Source: Allgaiera indica
GTDB lineage: Bacteria; Pseudomonadota; Alphaproteobacteria; Rhodobacterales; Rhodobacteraceae
Direction of reading: 5' to 3'
Length of the DNA stretch: 64,000 nucleotides
Assembly (NCBI RefSeq): GCF_900106675.1
Contig: NZ_FNOB01000003.1
Span: forward strand, 173,212-237,211
A model generated the notes under the pieces. The model searched no databases and was not told where the DNA came from. It saw nothing but the letters and a program-made list of their open reading frames with translations. Below are positions 1-7,842 of this stretch, one piece after another. Made by a program: the position numbers and the translations under genes. Each line of letters begins with the position of its first letter. The first letter of the stretch is position 1.

Positions 1-627
1 CATCACACCCGGCGCGGGCAGTCCGAAGGGCGCCACCAGCGCCAGCGGAATCAGCACGAGCGAGGCCATCACCCCGGATGCCGCCTGCAGGCGAAGCGCA
101 TCGGCCTCGCGGCTGATCTGGCGGGTCAGCATCATGTAGAGCGCGAAGATCACCGCGACGGCCAGCGGCAGCAGAGCCGCCGGACCGGCCTCGGCGAAGC
201 TGGGCTTGATCACCAGAAGCGTGCCGGCAAAGCCCGCGACGCAGGCCAGCAGGCGGCGGGGGCCGACCTCTTCGCGCAGGAAGAAATGGCTCAGCAGCAG
301 CATCAGGAAGGGTTCGACATAGGCGATGGCGATGGCATTGGCGAGCGGCAGGAAGCGCAGCGCGGTGTACATCGCCCCGATCCCGCCGACCTGCAGCACC
401 GTGCGCAGGGCGTTCAGCACCACGACGCGCGGTCGCATCCGCAGGCTGCCACCCCCCGCCCACAGGATCGGCAGCAAGATCACGGCCTGGAAGGCAAAGC
501 GCAGGGTGATCAGGTGAAACAGCGCAACCTGCCCGCCCAGCACCTTCGCCAGCGCGTCCGCAAGCGTCGCGGTGGCGCAGAAGGCGAGCATCAGAGATAT
601 ACCGAGAAGCGGACGATCGGGGCGCAT
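1..627 (-). CDS. EamA/DMT-family transporter, partial (C-terminus beyond the window)
   Basis: Reading leftwards from an ATG at 627 the frame stays open to the window edge, giving about 209 residues of a hydrophobic protein. Successive membrane segments are visible, and the stretch LPLANAIAIAYVEPFLM followed by a second Glu-containing motif in a membrane helix is typical of drug/metabolite transporters of the EamA (RhaT-like) family, which have ten helices in two repeats. The visible part covers the first repeat and the start of the second. No strong Shine-Dalgarno sequence precedes the ATG, so the start is approximate. The substrate cannot be inferred. It is transcribed in the same direction as the RuBisCO-like/transketolase genes to its right but is separated from them by 225 bp. 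Confidence 0.75.
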   Translation of the reverse strand, partial: MRPDRPLLGISLMLAFCATATLADALAKVLGGQVALFHLITLRFAFQAVILLPILWAGGGSLRMRPRVVVLNALRTVLQVGGIGAMYTALRFLPLANAIAIAYVEPFLMLLLSHFFLREEVGPRRLLACVAGFAGTLLVIKPSFAEAGPAALLPLAVAVIFALYMMLTRQISREADALRLQAASGVMASLVLIPLALVAPFGLPAPGVM

Positions 628-852
628 CGGCGCACGATAGGCAAGCCGCAAGCGGCGGGCAATGCATAGCCGCGGCCCGAAGACGACGCACCGGCCGGCA
701 TTCCCGCGCGAACCTTTCGGGCTGCGGTCCCGGGACCCGATGTCGGGGGCGAATATCCGGGTGTTCCCTTCGGCACCGCGGTGGCCCGGGCAGCCCTTCC
801 GCAATACGGCGTCCGGGTCGCGGCCCGGTGCCGCCGGGGCGGTTGGCGCCGC

Positions 853-1980
853 TCAGCTTCGCGCCTGGTCGGCCCGGTCCAGTTCTGCGCGCATCGCAGC
901 GATGCCTTCGCCGATCCGGGTGCCCAGCCGCAGCAGAGCGCCCCCCAGCAGATAGACCGTATCGGCGCCGTACATCGCGGCCATGTCGGCGGCGCGCGCG
1001 ACGCTCATGCCGCCGCCGGGGCTGGGCAGCATGGTCAGGCCCGGGCCGCGCGGATCGCGGCAGGCCGCTGCGATCTGGCCACATTCCCCGGCGCTGAAGC
1101 CGAAACGGCCGCCGACATTGGGAAACACCGAGATATCCGCCCCCGCGACGCGTTGCAGCGTGCCGAACATCACCCCATGATCGAATCCGGTATCGGGCGA
1201 CAGCACATGGGGCCCCAGGAAGGCGGGATGTGTCATCACCGGCAGGTTCAGCCAGGGATCGCGCGCGATCCGGGCGACGAGGCCGAAACCCACGAGCCCG
1301 GGCATGACCAGAAGGCCATCCACCCCCGCCTGCTTGGCGAAGCGGATATTCGCCTCGGCCTCATCCGGGGCGCCGGCGAGCGAGGCGAAATACAGCGCCT
1401 TGCCGCCGGTCTCGGCGTTGGCGCGGGCGATGGCCATGGCGGTCTTCTCGACCCGTTCGCGGAACGGCGCCATCGGCTGATCCATGATCCCGTGATCTTC
1501 CTTGATCACGTCGGCCCCCGCCCGGGCGCAAAGATAGCCAAGTTCCGCCAGGGCGTCGGCGTCCAGCCCCTGGGGTTTGAGAACCGGCGCGATCAAACCG
1601 CCGCGCGGGCGCCCGCACAATGCCCGGATGCCCTCGATCCCGAAGCGCGGCCCGGGGTGGCGGCGGATCATCTCTTCGCCCGGGTCGATGCCGATCACCC
1701 GCAGCCCGCGCTGGATCGAGGAATTGCCGAAGACCACGTTGAGGAATTGCGCCAGTTCCGCCCCCGCGCTGTCGGGCGAATAGCTGATCGAGGCGCGGAA
1801 ACGGCCCTCGGCCTCGGGGCCGATCTCTTCGACCCGGCCCAGGATCTCTTCGGTGACATAGCCTGCGGGGACCAGATCGCGGGGGATCTCGACCGTCTGT
1901 TCCAGGGCGATCTCTTGGGCGCGGGCCTGGGCCTCGGCCTGGCTGTCGGCAAAGATCCGGTAGGTGACGGTGAAGCGCAT
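853..1980 (-). CDS. RuBisCO-like protein (form IV, non-photosynthetic-type)
   Basis: A 375-residue member of the RuBisCO large-chain superfamily. The barrel phosphate-site glycines (PGGG at 321-324, LLGG at 344-347) and the Lys of KPQG (135-138) are present. The carbamylated-Lys region reads VIKEDHG (158-164): K160 and D162 are kept, but the third metal-ligand position, Glu in true RuBisCO, is His163. Loop-6 lysine has no equivalent. It is therefore not a CO2-fixing enzyme. Related proteins are known as methylthiopentulose-phosphate enolases/isomerases or as 3-oxo-isoapionate-4-phosphate enzymes of D-apiose catabolism; the last is the nearest analogy, by inference. The ATG overlaps the TGA of the transketolase C-subunit by one base, so the two are translationally coupled. 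Shorter than most RuBisCO-like proteins (about 400-430). Confidence 0.85.
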   Translation of the reverse strand: MRFTVTYRIFADSQAEAQARAQEIALEQTVEIPRDLVPAGYVTEEILGRVEEIGPEAEGRFRASISYSPDSAGAELAQFLNVVFGNSSIQRGLRVIGIDPGEEMIRRHPGPRFGIEGIRALCGRPRGGLIAPVLKPQGLDADALAELGYLCARAGADVIKEDHGIMDQPMAPFRERVEKTAMAIARANAETGGKALYFASLAGAPDEAEANIRFAKQAGVDGLLVMPGLVGFGLVARIARDPWLNLPVMTHPAFLGPHVLSPDTGFDHGVMFGTLQRVAGADISVFPNVGGRFGFSAGECGQIAAACRDPRGPGLTMLPSPGGGMSVARAADMAAMYGADTVYLLGGALLRLGTRIGEGIAAMRAELDRADQARS

Positions 1981-2984
1981 CACAGGGCCTCGGCCTTGGC
2001 CAGGGAATGGACGGCGTCGATGCGGACCTCGTCCAGCGCGGCCTCGTCGATGCCGGTCTGCTGGCCGGTCAGCCGCTCGATCGCGTGCACCAGCGCCTGC
2101 GCGTCCAACCCGTAATGGCGCATCAGATAGGGGCGCGAGCCGCCATGCGCATAGGTATCTTGCAGCCCCAGGCGGATCAGCCGCCGCGCCAGGCCCGCCT
2201 CGGCCATCGCCTCGGCCACCATCGAGCCGATGCCCCCCGCGACCAGGTGGTTTTCCAGCGTCACCACCCCGTGCCGGACCGAGGCCGCGTGATCGAGGAT
2301 CTGCGCCGCGTCGAACGGCTTGAGGGTGTTCAGATGCAGATGCCGCACCGACACCCCCGCCGCCCCGAGCGCGCCGCGCGCCCGGATCGCCTCTTCCGTG
2401 GTGATGCCTGCGGTGACCACCAGCACGTCGCTGCCCGCCGAGAGCACGCGCATCTGCCCAACCTGCAGCGGCGTATCGAACAGCCGCGGCACCGCGCCCC
2501 GCAGCACCCGGCAATAGACCGGGCCGTCGATGCTGTCGGCGGCCGCGACGATATTCTCGACCTCGGTCGCATCGCCGGTTTCCAGCACCGTCATGTTGGG
2601 GATCGTGCGCATGACCGAGATATCCTCGATCGCCTGATGGGTCATGCCCCCAGGCGTGGTGATCCCCGGTAGGAACCCCATCAGCCGCACCCTGCGGCGC
2701 GGATAGGCGACCGAGGCGACCAACTGGTCATAGGGACGGCGGTAGAGGAACACGCCGAACGTGTGTACGAAGGGCCGGAAGCCCGCCAGCCCCAGCCCGC
2801 CGGCGAAGGACAACATGTTCTGTTCGGCCATCCCCATCGACAGGAACTGATCGGGGTGGCGGTCACGGAAGCCGTCGATTTCGCAGCTGGAGGTCAGATC
2901 GGCGGACAGGCACAGCACCTCGGGGTGTTGCGGCGCGTAAGCCTCGAAGGCGCGGGCGTAGGGGCGGTTGACCATTTCGACCAT
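1980..2984 (-). CDS. Transketolase-like C-terminal subunit
   Basis: About 334 residues matching the pyrimidine-binding plus C-terminal halves of transketolase, encoded separately from the N-terminal half. The catalytic Glu that activates thiamine diphosphate is visible in SMGMAEQNML (E54). The downstream FVHTFGVFLYRRPYDQL segment is also standard for this fold. An upstream in-frame TTG at 3002 overlaps the previous stop codon, but ATG 2984 sits 9 bases after AGGAAG and is preferred. It should pair with the adjacent N-terminal subunit to transfer a two-carbon ketol group. Split transketolases are known for apulose-4-phosphate, sulfo-sugar and ordinary pentose-phosphate substrates, so the actual donor and acceptor are unknown. 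Confidence 0.88.
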   Translation of the reverse strand: MVEMVNRPYARAFEAYAPQHPEVLCLSADLTSSCEIDGFRDRHPDQFLSMGMAEQNMLSFAGGLGLAGFRPFVHTFGVFLYRRPYDQLVASVAYPRRRVRLMGFLPGITTPGGMTHQAIEDISVMRTIPNMTVLETGDATEVENIVAAADSIDGPVYCRVLRGAVPRLFDTPLQVGQMRVLSAGSDVLVVTAGITTEEAIRARGALGAAGVSVRHLHLNTLKPFDAAQILDHAASVRHGVVTLENHLVAGGIGSMVAEAMAEAGLARRLIRLGLQDTYAHGGSRPYLMRHYGLDAQALVHAIERLTGQQTGIDEAALDEVRIDAVHSLAKAEAL

Positions 2985-2998
2985 TGTCGTCGTCTTCC

Positions 2999-3925
2999 TC
3001 AATGGCTGCAGGCGATTGGGTCGATCCCCAGTTCGGCGGCGATCTCGCGGTTCATCTCGGCGCGCTCGTCGTCGGATTTGAAGCGGACGTAGTGAAGGCG
3101 CGGGAAGCGGCGGCGCAGGAAGCTCATGCCCTGGGTGGGCGAGGTATGGGCGAGGATGATCAGCGGCCGCCCGGGGTGCGGTTCCGCCCGGGCCTGGCGC
3201 ATGGCGTCGAGGTCATGGCCGTCGATCTCGCAGACGACGGCGCCGAAATCGCGCAGCTTGGCGGCGATGTCGCCCACTTCCATCACGCTGTCCATCGCGC
3301 CGTCGCATTGCTGGGCGTTCACGTCCATGATCGCCCACAGATTGTCGATGCCGTGAAAGGCGGCGGCCTGGACGGCCTCCCATGTCTGGCCTTCCTGGAC
3401 CTCGCCATCCGACATGAAGACGCAGACCTCGCCACTGTCGCCGCGGCGCTTGCGGCCCCAGGCGAGGCCCGCGGCGGTGGATAGCCCGATGCCGAGCGTG
3501 CCGTTGTGGACCTCCATCCCCGGGCTGTGTTCGGCGCCGATCATCTCGACCGAGGAGCCGTCCTTGTTGAACATCTCCAGCCCTTCGGGGGCCATCCTGC
3601 CGGTCTCGATGAGCGTGGCATAGGCGACCAGCGCGTAATGCGCGGGGGCGATGAACAGCCGGTCGAGATGCGGCGCGGCGGGGCCGTTGTAGCCCGCGCC
3701 GGTGACATAGCCGGGATTGTCCGCCGCGGGCACGCCCTGAAACGGTTCGGGGATCATCGGCCGGGTCGGCGCGCCCAGGGTCAGCGCCTCGTTGTACAGA
3801 AAGGCCAATTGCTCGGCGGCCGAGCACGCCTGGCTGAGATAGCCGCCGTTGTTACGCATCGTGTGCTCGAAGACGCGCCGGCGAATGCCCCGTGCCACCT
3901 CTTCCGTCGTCTTGATGTTCTGCAC
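2999..3925 (-). CDS. Transketolase-like N-terminal (ThDP-binding) subunit
   Basis: A 308-residue thiamine-diphosphate/Mg-binding half of transketolase. The diphosphate motif begins at SDGEVQEG (172-179) and ends near DVNAQQ (201-206), the usual GDG-to-NN spacing, with Ser replacing the first Gly and Val before the last Asn. SPGMEVHNGTLGIGLS (134-149) matches the conserved glycine-rich turn. Translation starts at GTG 3925 with AGGACC just upstream; no better ATG exists nearby. It is the first gene of a leftward operon (N-subunit, C-subunit, RuBisCO-like protein) and lies back to back with a MarR-like regulator across a 375-bp control region. Confidence 0.88.
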   Translation of the reverse strand: MQNIKTTEEVARGIRRRVFEHTMRNNGGYLSQACSAAEQLAFLYNEALTLGAPTRPMIPEPFQGVPAADNPGYVTGAGYNGPAAPHLDRLFIAPAHYALVAYATLIETGRMAPEGLEMFNKDGSSVEMIGAEHSPGMEVHNGTLGIGLSTAAGLAWGRKRRGDSGEVCVFMSDGEVQEGQTWEAVQAAAFHGIDNLWAIMDVNAQQCDGAMDSVMEVGDIAAKLRDFGAVVCEIDGHDLDAMRQARAEPHPGRPLIILAHTSPTQGMSFLRRRFPRLHYVRFKSDDERAEMNREIAAELGIDPIACSH

Positions 3926-4300
3926 GCTCGGTCCTTGGCGTCCGGGGCTGGGAATGTGATCGCCATCATGCCGCCGACACTGGGGGCTGACAAATGATTA
4001 ATCGCCCATCATCACGGGTGCGTCGGACCCGTCGCGAACCTGCGCGGACTTTGCCCGCGGCGGCGGGATCATCCGGTCCCGCCGGCCCCGTCGATTCACC
4101 CGATCGCGGAAAAACGATTGCAAATCATCGATGTTATGTTGGCATGATCCGAATGTAGGCCCGGACAAAAAGCACGTGCGACGGACGGGGGAAAGGTTGT
4201 CCAGCTCGATATGATCCTGCTATCGTTGACGAAACATCGTGGAATTCCGCAAGTTTCGTCGATGATATTGGACACACATCATTTCTTACGGGAGGGATAC
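3926..4300. promoter_or_regulatory. Divergent control region between transketolase operon and MarR-like gene
   Basis: Non-coding stretch of 375 bp with lower GC than its surroundings, especially 4110-4300. It must hold promoters for the leftward transketolase/RuBisCO-like operon and for the rightward regulator gene. It carries several dyads: GACGAAAC at 4228-4235 matched by GTTTCGTC at 4253-4260, and ATCAT/ATGAT pairs around 4127-4148 and 4263-4282. A good Shine-Dalgarno sequence, GGAGGG, lies at 4291-4296. No open reading frame of note. Confidence 0.6.
4228..4260. promoter_or_regulatory. Candidate operator (inverted repeat) upstream of MarR-like gene
   Basis: Eight-base arms GACGAAAC (4228-4235) and GTTTCGTC (4253-4260) flank a core containing the palindrome GGAATTCC (4241-4248). 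It lies about 40-70 bp upstream of the regulator's start codon, a typical place for autoregulation by a MarR-type dimer. Binding is inferred only from symmetry and position. Confidence 0.45.
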
Positions 4301-4831
4301 ATGGCGAACATGTCGAAACAGCCGCAGGCGACACCGATCGTCTCCTCTGCGCATCTTGCCGACGGGGACAGCGGCTGGCAGCTGAGCGAACTCGAATACG
4401 CCATGACGATGACCTACAACGCCTTCTCGCGCTGGATGATGCATTGCATGAAGGCGGTCGGGCACAATGATTTCAACCCGCTCGACGTGCTGGTGCTGCA
4501 CAACGTCAACCACCGCGGCAAGGAAAAGCGGCTGGCCGACATCGCCTTCATGCTGAATATCGAGGATACGCATACCGTCAATTATGCGCTCAAGAAGCTG
4601 ATCAAGGCGGGGCTGATCGACGGGCGCAAGCTGGGCAAGGAGATGTTCTACAGCACCACCCCGCAGGGTCAGGAGGTCTGCCAGGCCTATCGCGATGTGC
4701 GCCGGTCCTGCCTGCTTGATACCGCCGGCGCGTCCGAGCGCGACTATGACGAAATCAGCCAGGTCGCGCGGGTTCTTCGGCGCATGTCGGGACTTTACGA
4801 TCAGGCCTCGCGTTCGGCCGCGTCGCTATAG
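4301..4831 (+). CDS. MarR-like winged-helix transcriptional regulator
   Basis: A 176-residue protein with a winged-helix core: FNPLDVLVLHNVNHRG begins the domain, RLADIAFMLNIEDTHTVNY is the helix-turn-helix, and LIKAGLIDGRKLGKEMFYS forms the wing. A long first helix rich in aromatic residues (ELEYAMTMTYNAFSRWMMH) would make the dimer interface. Start ATG 4301 is chosen because GGAGGG lies five bases upstream; a longer frame from 4211 has no such site. Placed between the transketolase/RuBisCO-like operon and the TRAP transporter, it most likely senses the transported substrate or a breakdown product and controls both sides. Confidence 0.8.
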   Translation: MANMSKQPQATPIVSSAHLADGDSGWQLSELEYAMTMTYNAFSRWMMHCMKAVGHNDFNPLDVLVLHNVNHRGKEKRLADIAFMLNIEDTHTVNYALKKLIKAGLIDGRKLGKEMFYSTTPQGQEVCQAYRDVRRSCLLDTAGASERDYDEISQVARVLRRMSGLYDQASRSAASL

Positions 4832-4949
4832 CCCGGGCGGCCCGCGCAAACGGGCAGGGCGGGGAGACCGAGAACGCATCAAAACGTTGACAGTTCATCA
4901 GCGTAATGCAACCGTGCCTCAATAAAGCTTCATCACAGGGAGAATGATC

Positions 4950-5921
4950 ATGGGTTTCTTGAAGAACCTCGGCGGCGCCTGCGCCGTGACGATGGCGCTT
5001 GCCGTTCAGGCCCAGGCGCAGAGCTGGGAGATGCCGACGCCCTATCCGGACGCCAACTTCCATACGGTGAACGACCGCGCCTTTGCGGCGGATGTGGCCA
5101 AGGCGACCGGCGGCAAGCTGGAAATCAAGATCCATTCGGCGGGGTCGCTGTTCAAGCATCCCGAGATCCCGCGCGCGGTGCGTTCGGGGCAGGTGCAGGT
5201 CGGCGAATTCCTGCTGTCGATCCTGAACAACGACAACCCCGTCTTCGGCGCGGATTCGATGCCCTTCCTGGCGACCTCCTACGCCGATGCGGCGAAACTG
5301 TGGAAGGCGCAGAAGCCGGTGGTCGAGAAACTGCTGGAAAAGCAGGGGATGATGGTGCTGTATTCGGTGCCGTGGCCGCCGCAGGGGCTTTATACCAAGA
5401 AGCCGATCAAATCCGTGAAGGATCTCGCGGGGCTCAAGTTCCGCTCCTATAACGCGACGCTCGACACCTTCGCGCGGCTGGCCGGCGCGTCGCCGACCCA
5501 GGTCGAGGTGCCCGATATCCCGCAGGCCTTCACCACCGGCCGGGTCGAGGCGATGATCACCTCGCCCTCGACCGGCGTGAACACCAAGGCCTGGGATTAC
5601 GTCAGCTACTACACCGACATCCGTGCCTGGCTGCCCAAGAACATCGTCGTCGCCAACAAGCGCGCCTTCGACCACCTGCCCAAGGCCGAGCAGGCCGCCG
5701 TTCTGAAGGCCGCGGCCGAAGCGCAGGCCCGTGGCTGGAAGATGAGCGAGCAAGAGACCGTGACCCAGACCAAGGCGTTGAAAGAGCACGGCATGCATGT
5801 CGAAAAGCCCAGCCCCGAGCTGGAAGCCGGCCTGAAGAAGATCGGCGCCGAGATGCTGGCGAACTGGAAGAAGAAGGCCGGGGCCTCGGGCGCCGAGCTT
5901 CTGAAAGCCTACAATCAGTGA
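4950..5921 (+). CDS. TRAP transporter solute-binding protein (DctP family)
   Basis: A 323-residue periplasmic binding protein with a Sec signal peptide ending at about QAQAQ-SWE (residue 22-23). The DctP-family core is clear: an extracytoplasmic fold starting at ANFHTVNDRAF, the conserved segment LAGLKFRSYNATL with the Arg that normally grips a ligand carboxylate, and IPQAFTTGRVEAMITSPSTG. The Arg points to an organic or sugar acid as ligand. ATG 4950 is preferred over ATG 4944 because AGGGAGA ends right at the first ATG but is correctly spaced for the second. A possible -35 TTGACA lies at 4887-4892. It is first in a TRAP operon. Confidence 0.9.
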   Translation: MGFLKNLGGACAVTMALAVQAQAQSWEMPTPYPDANFHTVNDRAFAADVAKATGGKLEIKIHSAGSLFKHPEIPRAVRSGQVQVGEFLLSILNNDNPVFGADSMPFLATSYADAAKLWKAQKPVVEKLLEKQGMMVLYSVPWPPQGLYTKKPIKSVKDLAGLKFRSYNATLDTFARLAGASPTQVEVPDIPQAFTTGRVEAMITSPSTGVNTKAWDYVSYYTDIRAWLPKNIVVANKRAFDHLPKAEQAAVLKAAAEAQARGWKMSEQETVTQTKALKEHGMHVEKPSPELEAGLKKIGAEMLANWKKKAGASGAELLKAYNQ

Positions 5922-5982
5922 TCCGGCTTGGGCGGTCCCACAACGGGGCCGCCCCTTCGCCCTTCGTCCTGGGGAGAGAACG

Positions 5983-6531
5983 ATGCGCAAAGGCCTGGAT
6001 GCGCTTTATCGGCTAAGCGGCGGTCTGGCCGCCTTTTTCATCGTTGCCATCGTCGTTGTGGTGGTTGTCCAGGTCGGGTTGAACCTGACCGACAAGATCC
6101 TGATCGCCACTGGCACTGGCGCGCTGGGGCTGACGATCCCTTCCTATGCGGAACTGACCGGCTACTTCCTGGCGGCCTCGACCTTTCTGGCGCTTGCCTA
6201 CACGCTGCGCGGGGGCGGGCATATCCGGGTGACGCTGGCGATCCAGTTCCTGCCGCCTCCGCTGCGCCGCGGCATAGAGGCGCTGGCGCTGGCCACGGCG
6301 GCCGCGATGACCGGCTTCGCGGCCTGGCACATGGTGCTGTATGTGCACGATTCCTTCAGCTATGGCGACATGTCGTCGGGGATGCTGGCGGTGCCGATCT
6401 GGATCCCGCAAACACCGCTGGCGCTGGGGCTGACGATCCTGACCGTCGCCCTTGTCGACGATCTCGTCCAGGTCCTGCTTGGCCGCGCGCCAAGTTTCGA
6501 GGGCAAGGACGAAAGCCTGCTAAGCGAATAG
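5983..6531 (+). CDS. TRAP transporter small permease subunit (DctQ family)
   Basis: A 182-residue membrane protein with four predicted helices, the first being AAFFIVAIVVVVVVQVGLNL. Length and topology fit the small DctQ subunit that bridges the binding protein and the large permease. GGGGAGAG lies a few bases before ATG 5983. It sits between the binding protein (61 bp upstream) and the large subunit (6 bp downstream), the standard TRAP order. Confidence 0.88.
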   Translation: MRKGLDALYRLSGGLAAFFIVAIVVVVVVQVGLNLTDKILIATGTGALGLTIPSYAELTGYFLAASTFLALAYTLRGGGHIRVTLAIQFLPPPLRRGIEALALATAAAMTGFAAWHMVLYVHDSFSYGDMSSGMLAVPIWIPQTPLALGLTILTVALVDDLVQVLLGRAPSFEGKDESLLSE

Positions 6532-6537
6532 GGGTGC

Positions 6538-7836
6538 ATGATGTCGATCTTCCTTCTGTCCGGCATCTTGCTGGCCCTGCTGTTCCTGATGCTTGGCCTG
6601 GGGCTGTGGGTCGCGTTCTCGTTGATGGGCCTTGGGGTGGCGGCGATGATGCTGGGCACCTCGGCGCCGCTGGGCACGGTGCTGGCCACCACGATCTGGG
6701 GCAATAGCAATTCCTGGGCCCTGGCGGCGCTGCCGCTGTTCATCTGGATGGGAGAGATCCTGTTCCGGTCGCGCCTGTCCGAGGACATGTTCACCGGCCT
6801 CGCCCCCTGGATGGAGCGCCTTCCCGGCCGCCTATTGCATGTCAACATCTTCGGATCGGGCATCTTCGCGGCGGTGTCGGGTTCTTCCGCCGCCACCGCC
6901 GCCACGATCGGCAAGCTGTCGATCCCGGAACTCAAGCGCCGCGGCTACCCCGAGCGGATGATGATCGGCACGCTGGCGGGATCGGCCACGCTGGGCCTTC
7001 TGATCCCGCCCTCGATCATCCTGATCGTCTATGGAGCGGCGACCGAGCAAAGCATCGCCCGGCTGTTCATCGCCGGCGTGCTGCCCGGCATCCTGCTGAT
7101 CGCGCTGTTCGTGGGCTATGTCGCGATCTGGGGCCTGATGAACGGCGACAAGCTGCCCCAGGCCGACGAACGCCTGCCGCTGGGCGAGAAACTGCGCCGC
7201 TCGCGCCGGTTGATCCCGATCGTGGGGCTGATCGCGGGGGTGATCGGGTCGATCTATGCGGGCATCGCCTCACCGACGGATGCGGCGGCGGTCGGCGTGG
7301 CGCTGGCGCTGCTGTTGTCGTGGGGGTCGGGCTCTTTGACCCGCCAGACCTTCACCGAAGGGCTGATGAGCGCCACCATGACCTCCTGCATGATTGCTTT
7401 CATCCTGGCGGGGGCGGCTTTTCTGACCGTGGCGATGGGCTTTACCGGGATCCCGGCGATGCTGGCGGAATGGATCGGCGGGATGAACCTGTCGCCCTAT
7501 GCGCTATTGGCGGCGCTGACGGTGTTCTTCGTGATCATGGGCTGTTTCCTGGATGGGATCTCGGTGGTGGTGCTGACGACTTCGGTGATCATGCCGATGG
7601 TGGAAAAGGCCGGGATCGACACGATGTGGTTCGGCATCTTCGTTGTGATCGTGGTCGAGATGAGCCAGATCACGCCGCCGGTCGGCTTCAACCTGTTTGT
7701 GCTGCAATCGCTGACCGGGCGCAACATCCTGACGGTGGCACGCGCGGCCTTTCCGTTCTTTCTGCTGATGCTGCTGGCGCTGGCGCTGATCGTCATGTTC
7801 CCGGGCATCGTGACCTGGCTGCCGAGCAAGATGTAG
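6538..7836 (+). CDS. TRAP transporter large permease subunit (DctM family)
   Basis: A 432-residue, very hydrophobic protein of normal DctM length. Family hallmarks include GSGIFAAVSGSSAATAATIG, GLLIPPSIILIVYG and a C-terminal ITPPVGFNLFVLQSLTG. It performs Na+- or H+-coupled uptake of the ligand delivered by the binding protein at 4950. Two adjacent ATG codons (6538, 6541) are equivalent starts. The gene ends 6 bp from the stop codon of a convergent histidine kinase, with no obvious intrinsic terminator between them. Confidence 0.92.
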   Translation: MMSIFLLSGILLALLFLMLGLGLWVAFSLMGLGVAAMMLGTSAPLGTVLATTIWGNSNSWALAALPLFIWMGEILFRSRLSEDMFTGLAPWMERLPGRLLHVNIFGSGIFAAVSGSSAATAATIGKLSIPELKRRGYPERMMIGTLAGSATLGLLIPPSIILIVYGAATEQSIARLFIAGVLPGILLIALFVGYVAIWGLMNGDKLPQADERLPLGEKLRRSRRLIPIVGLIAGVIGSIYAGIASPTDAAAVGVALALLLSWGSGSLTRQTFTEGLMSATMTSCMIAFILAGAAFLTVAMGFTGIPAMLAEWIGGMNLSPYALLAALTVFFVIMGCFLDGISVVVLTTSVIMPMVEKAGIDTMWFGIFVVIVVEMSQITPPVGFNLFVLQSLTGRNILTVARAAFPFFLLMLLALALIVMFPGIVTWLPSKM

Positions 7837-7842
7837 CGCCGA

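Noticed and set aside
853..2514. Long frame that joins extra sequence to the RuBisCO-like protein
   Set aside because: Only 1980-853 resembles the family; the upstream part is out-of-frame sequence of the transketolase C-subunit.
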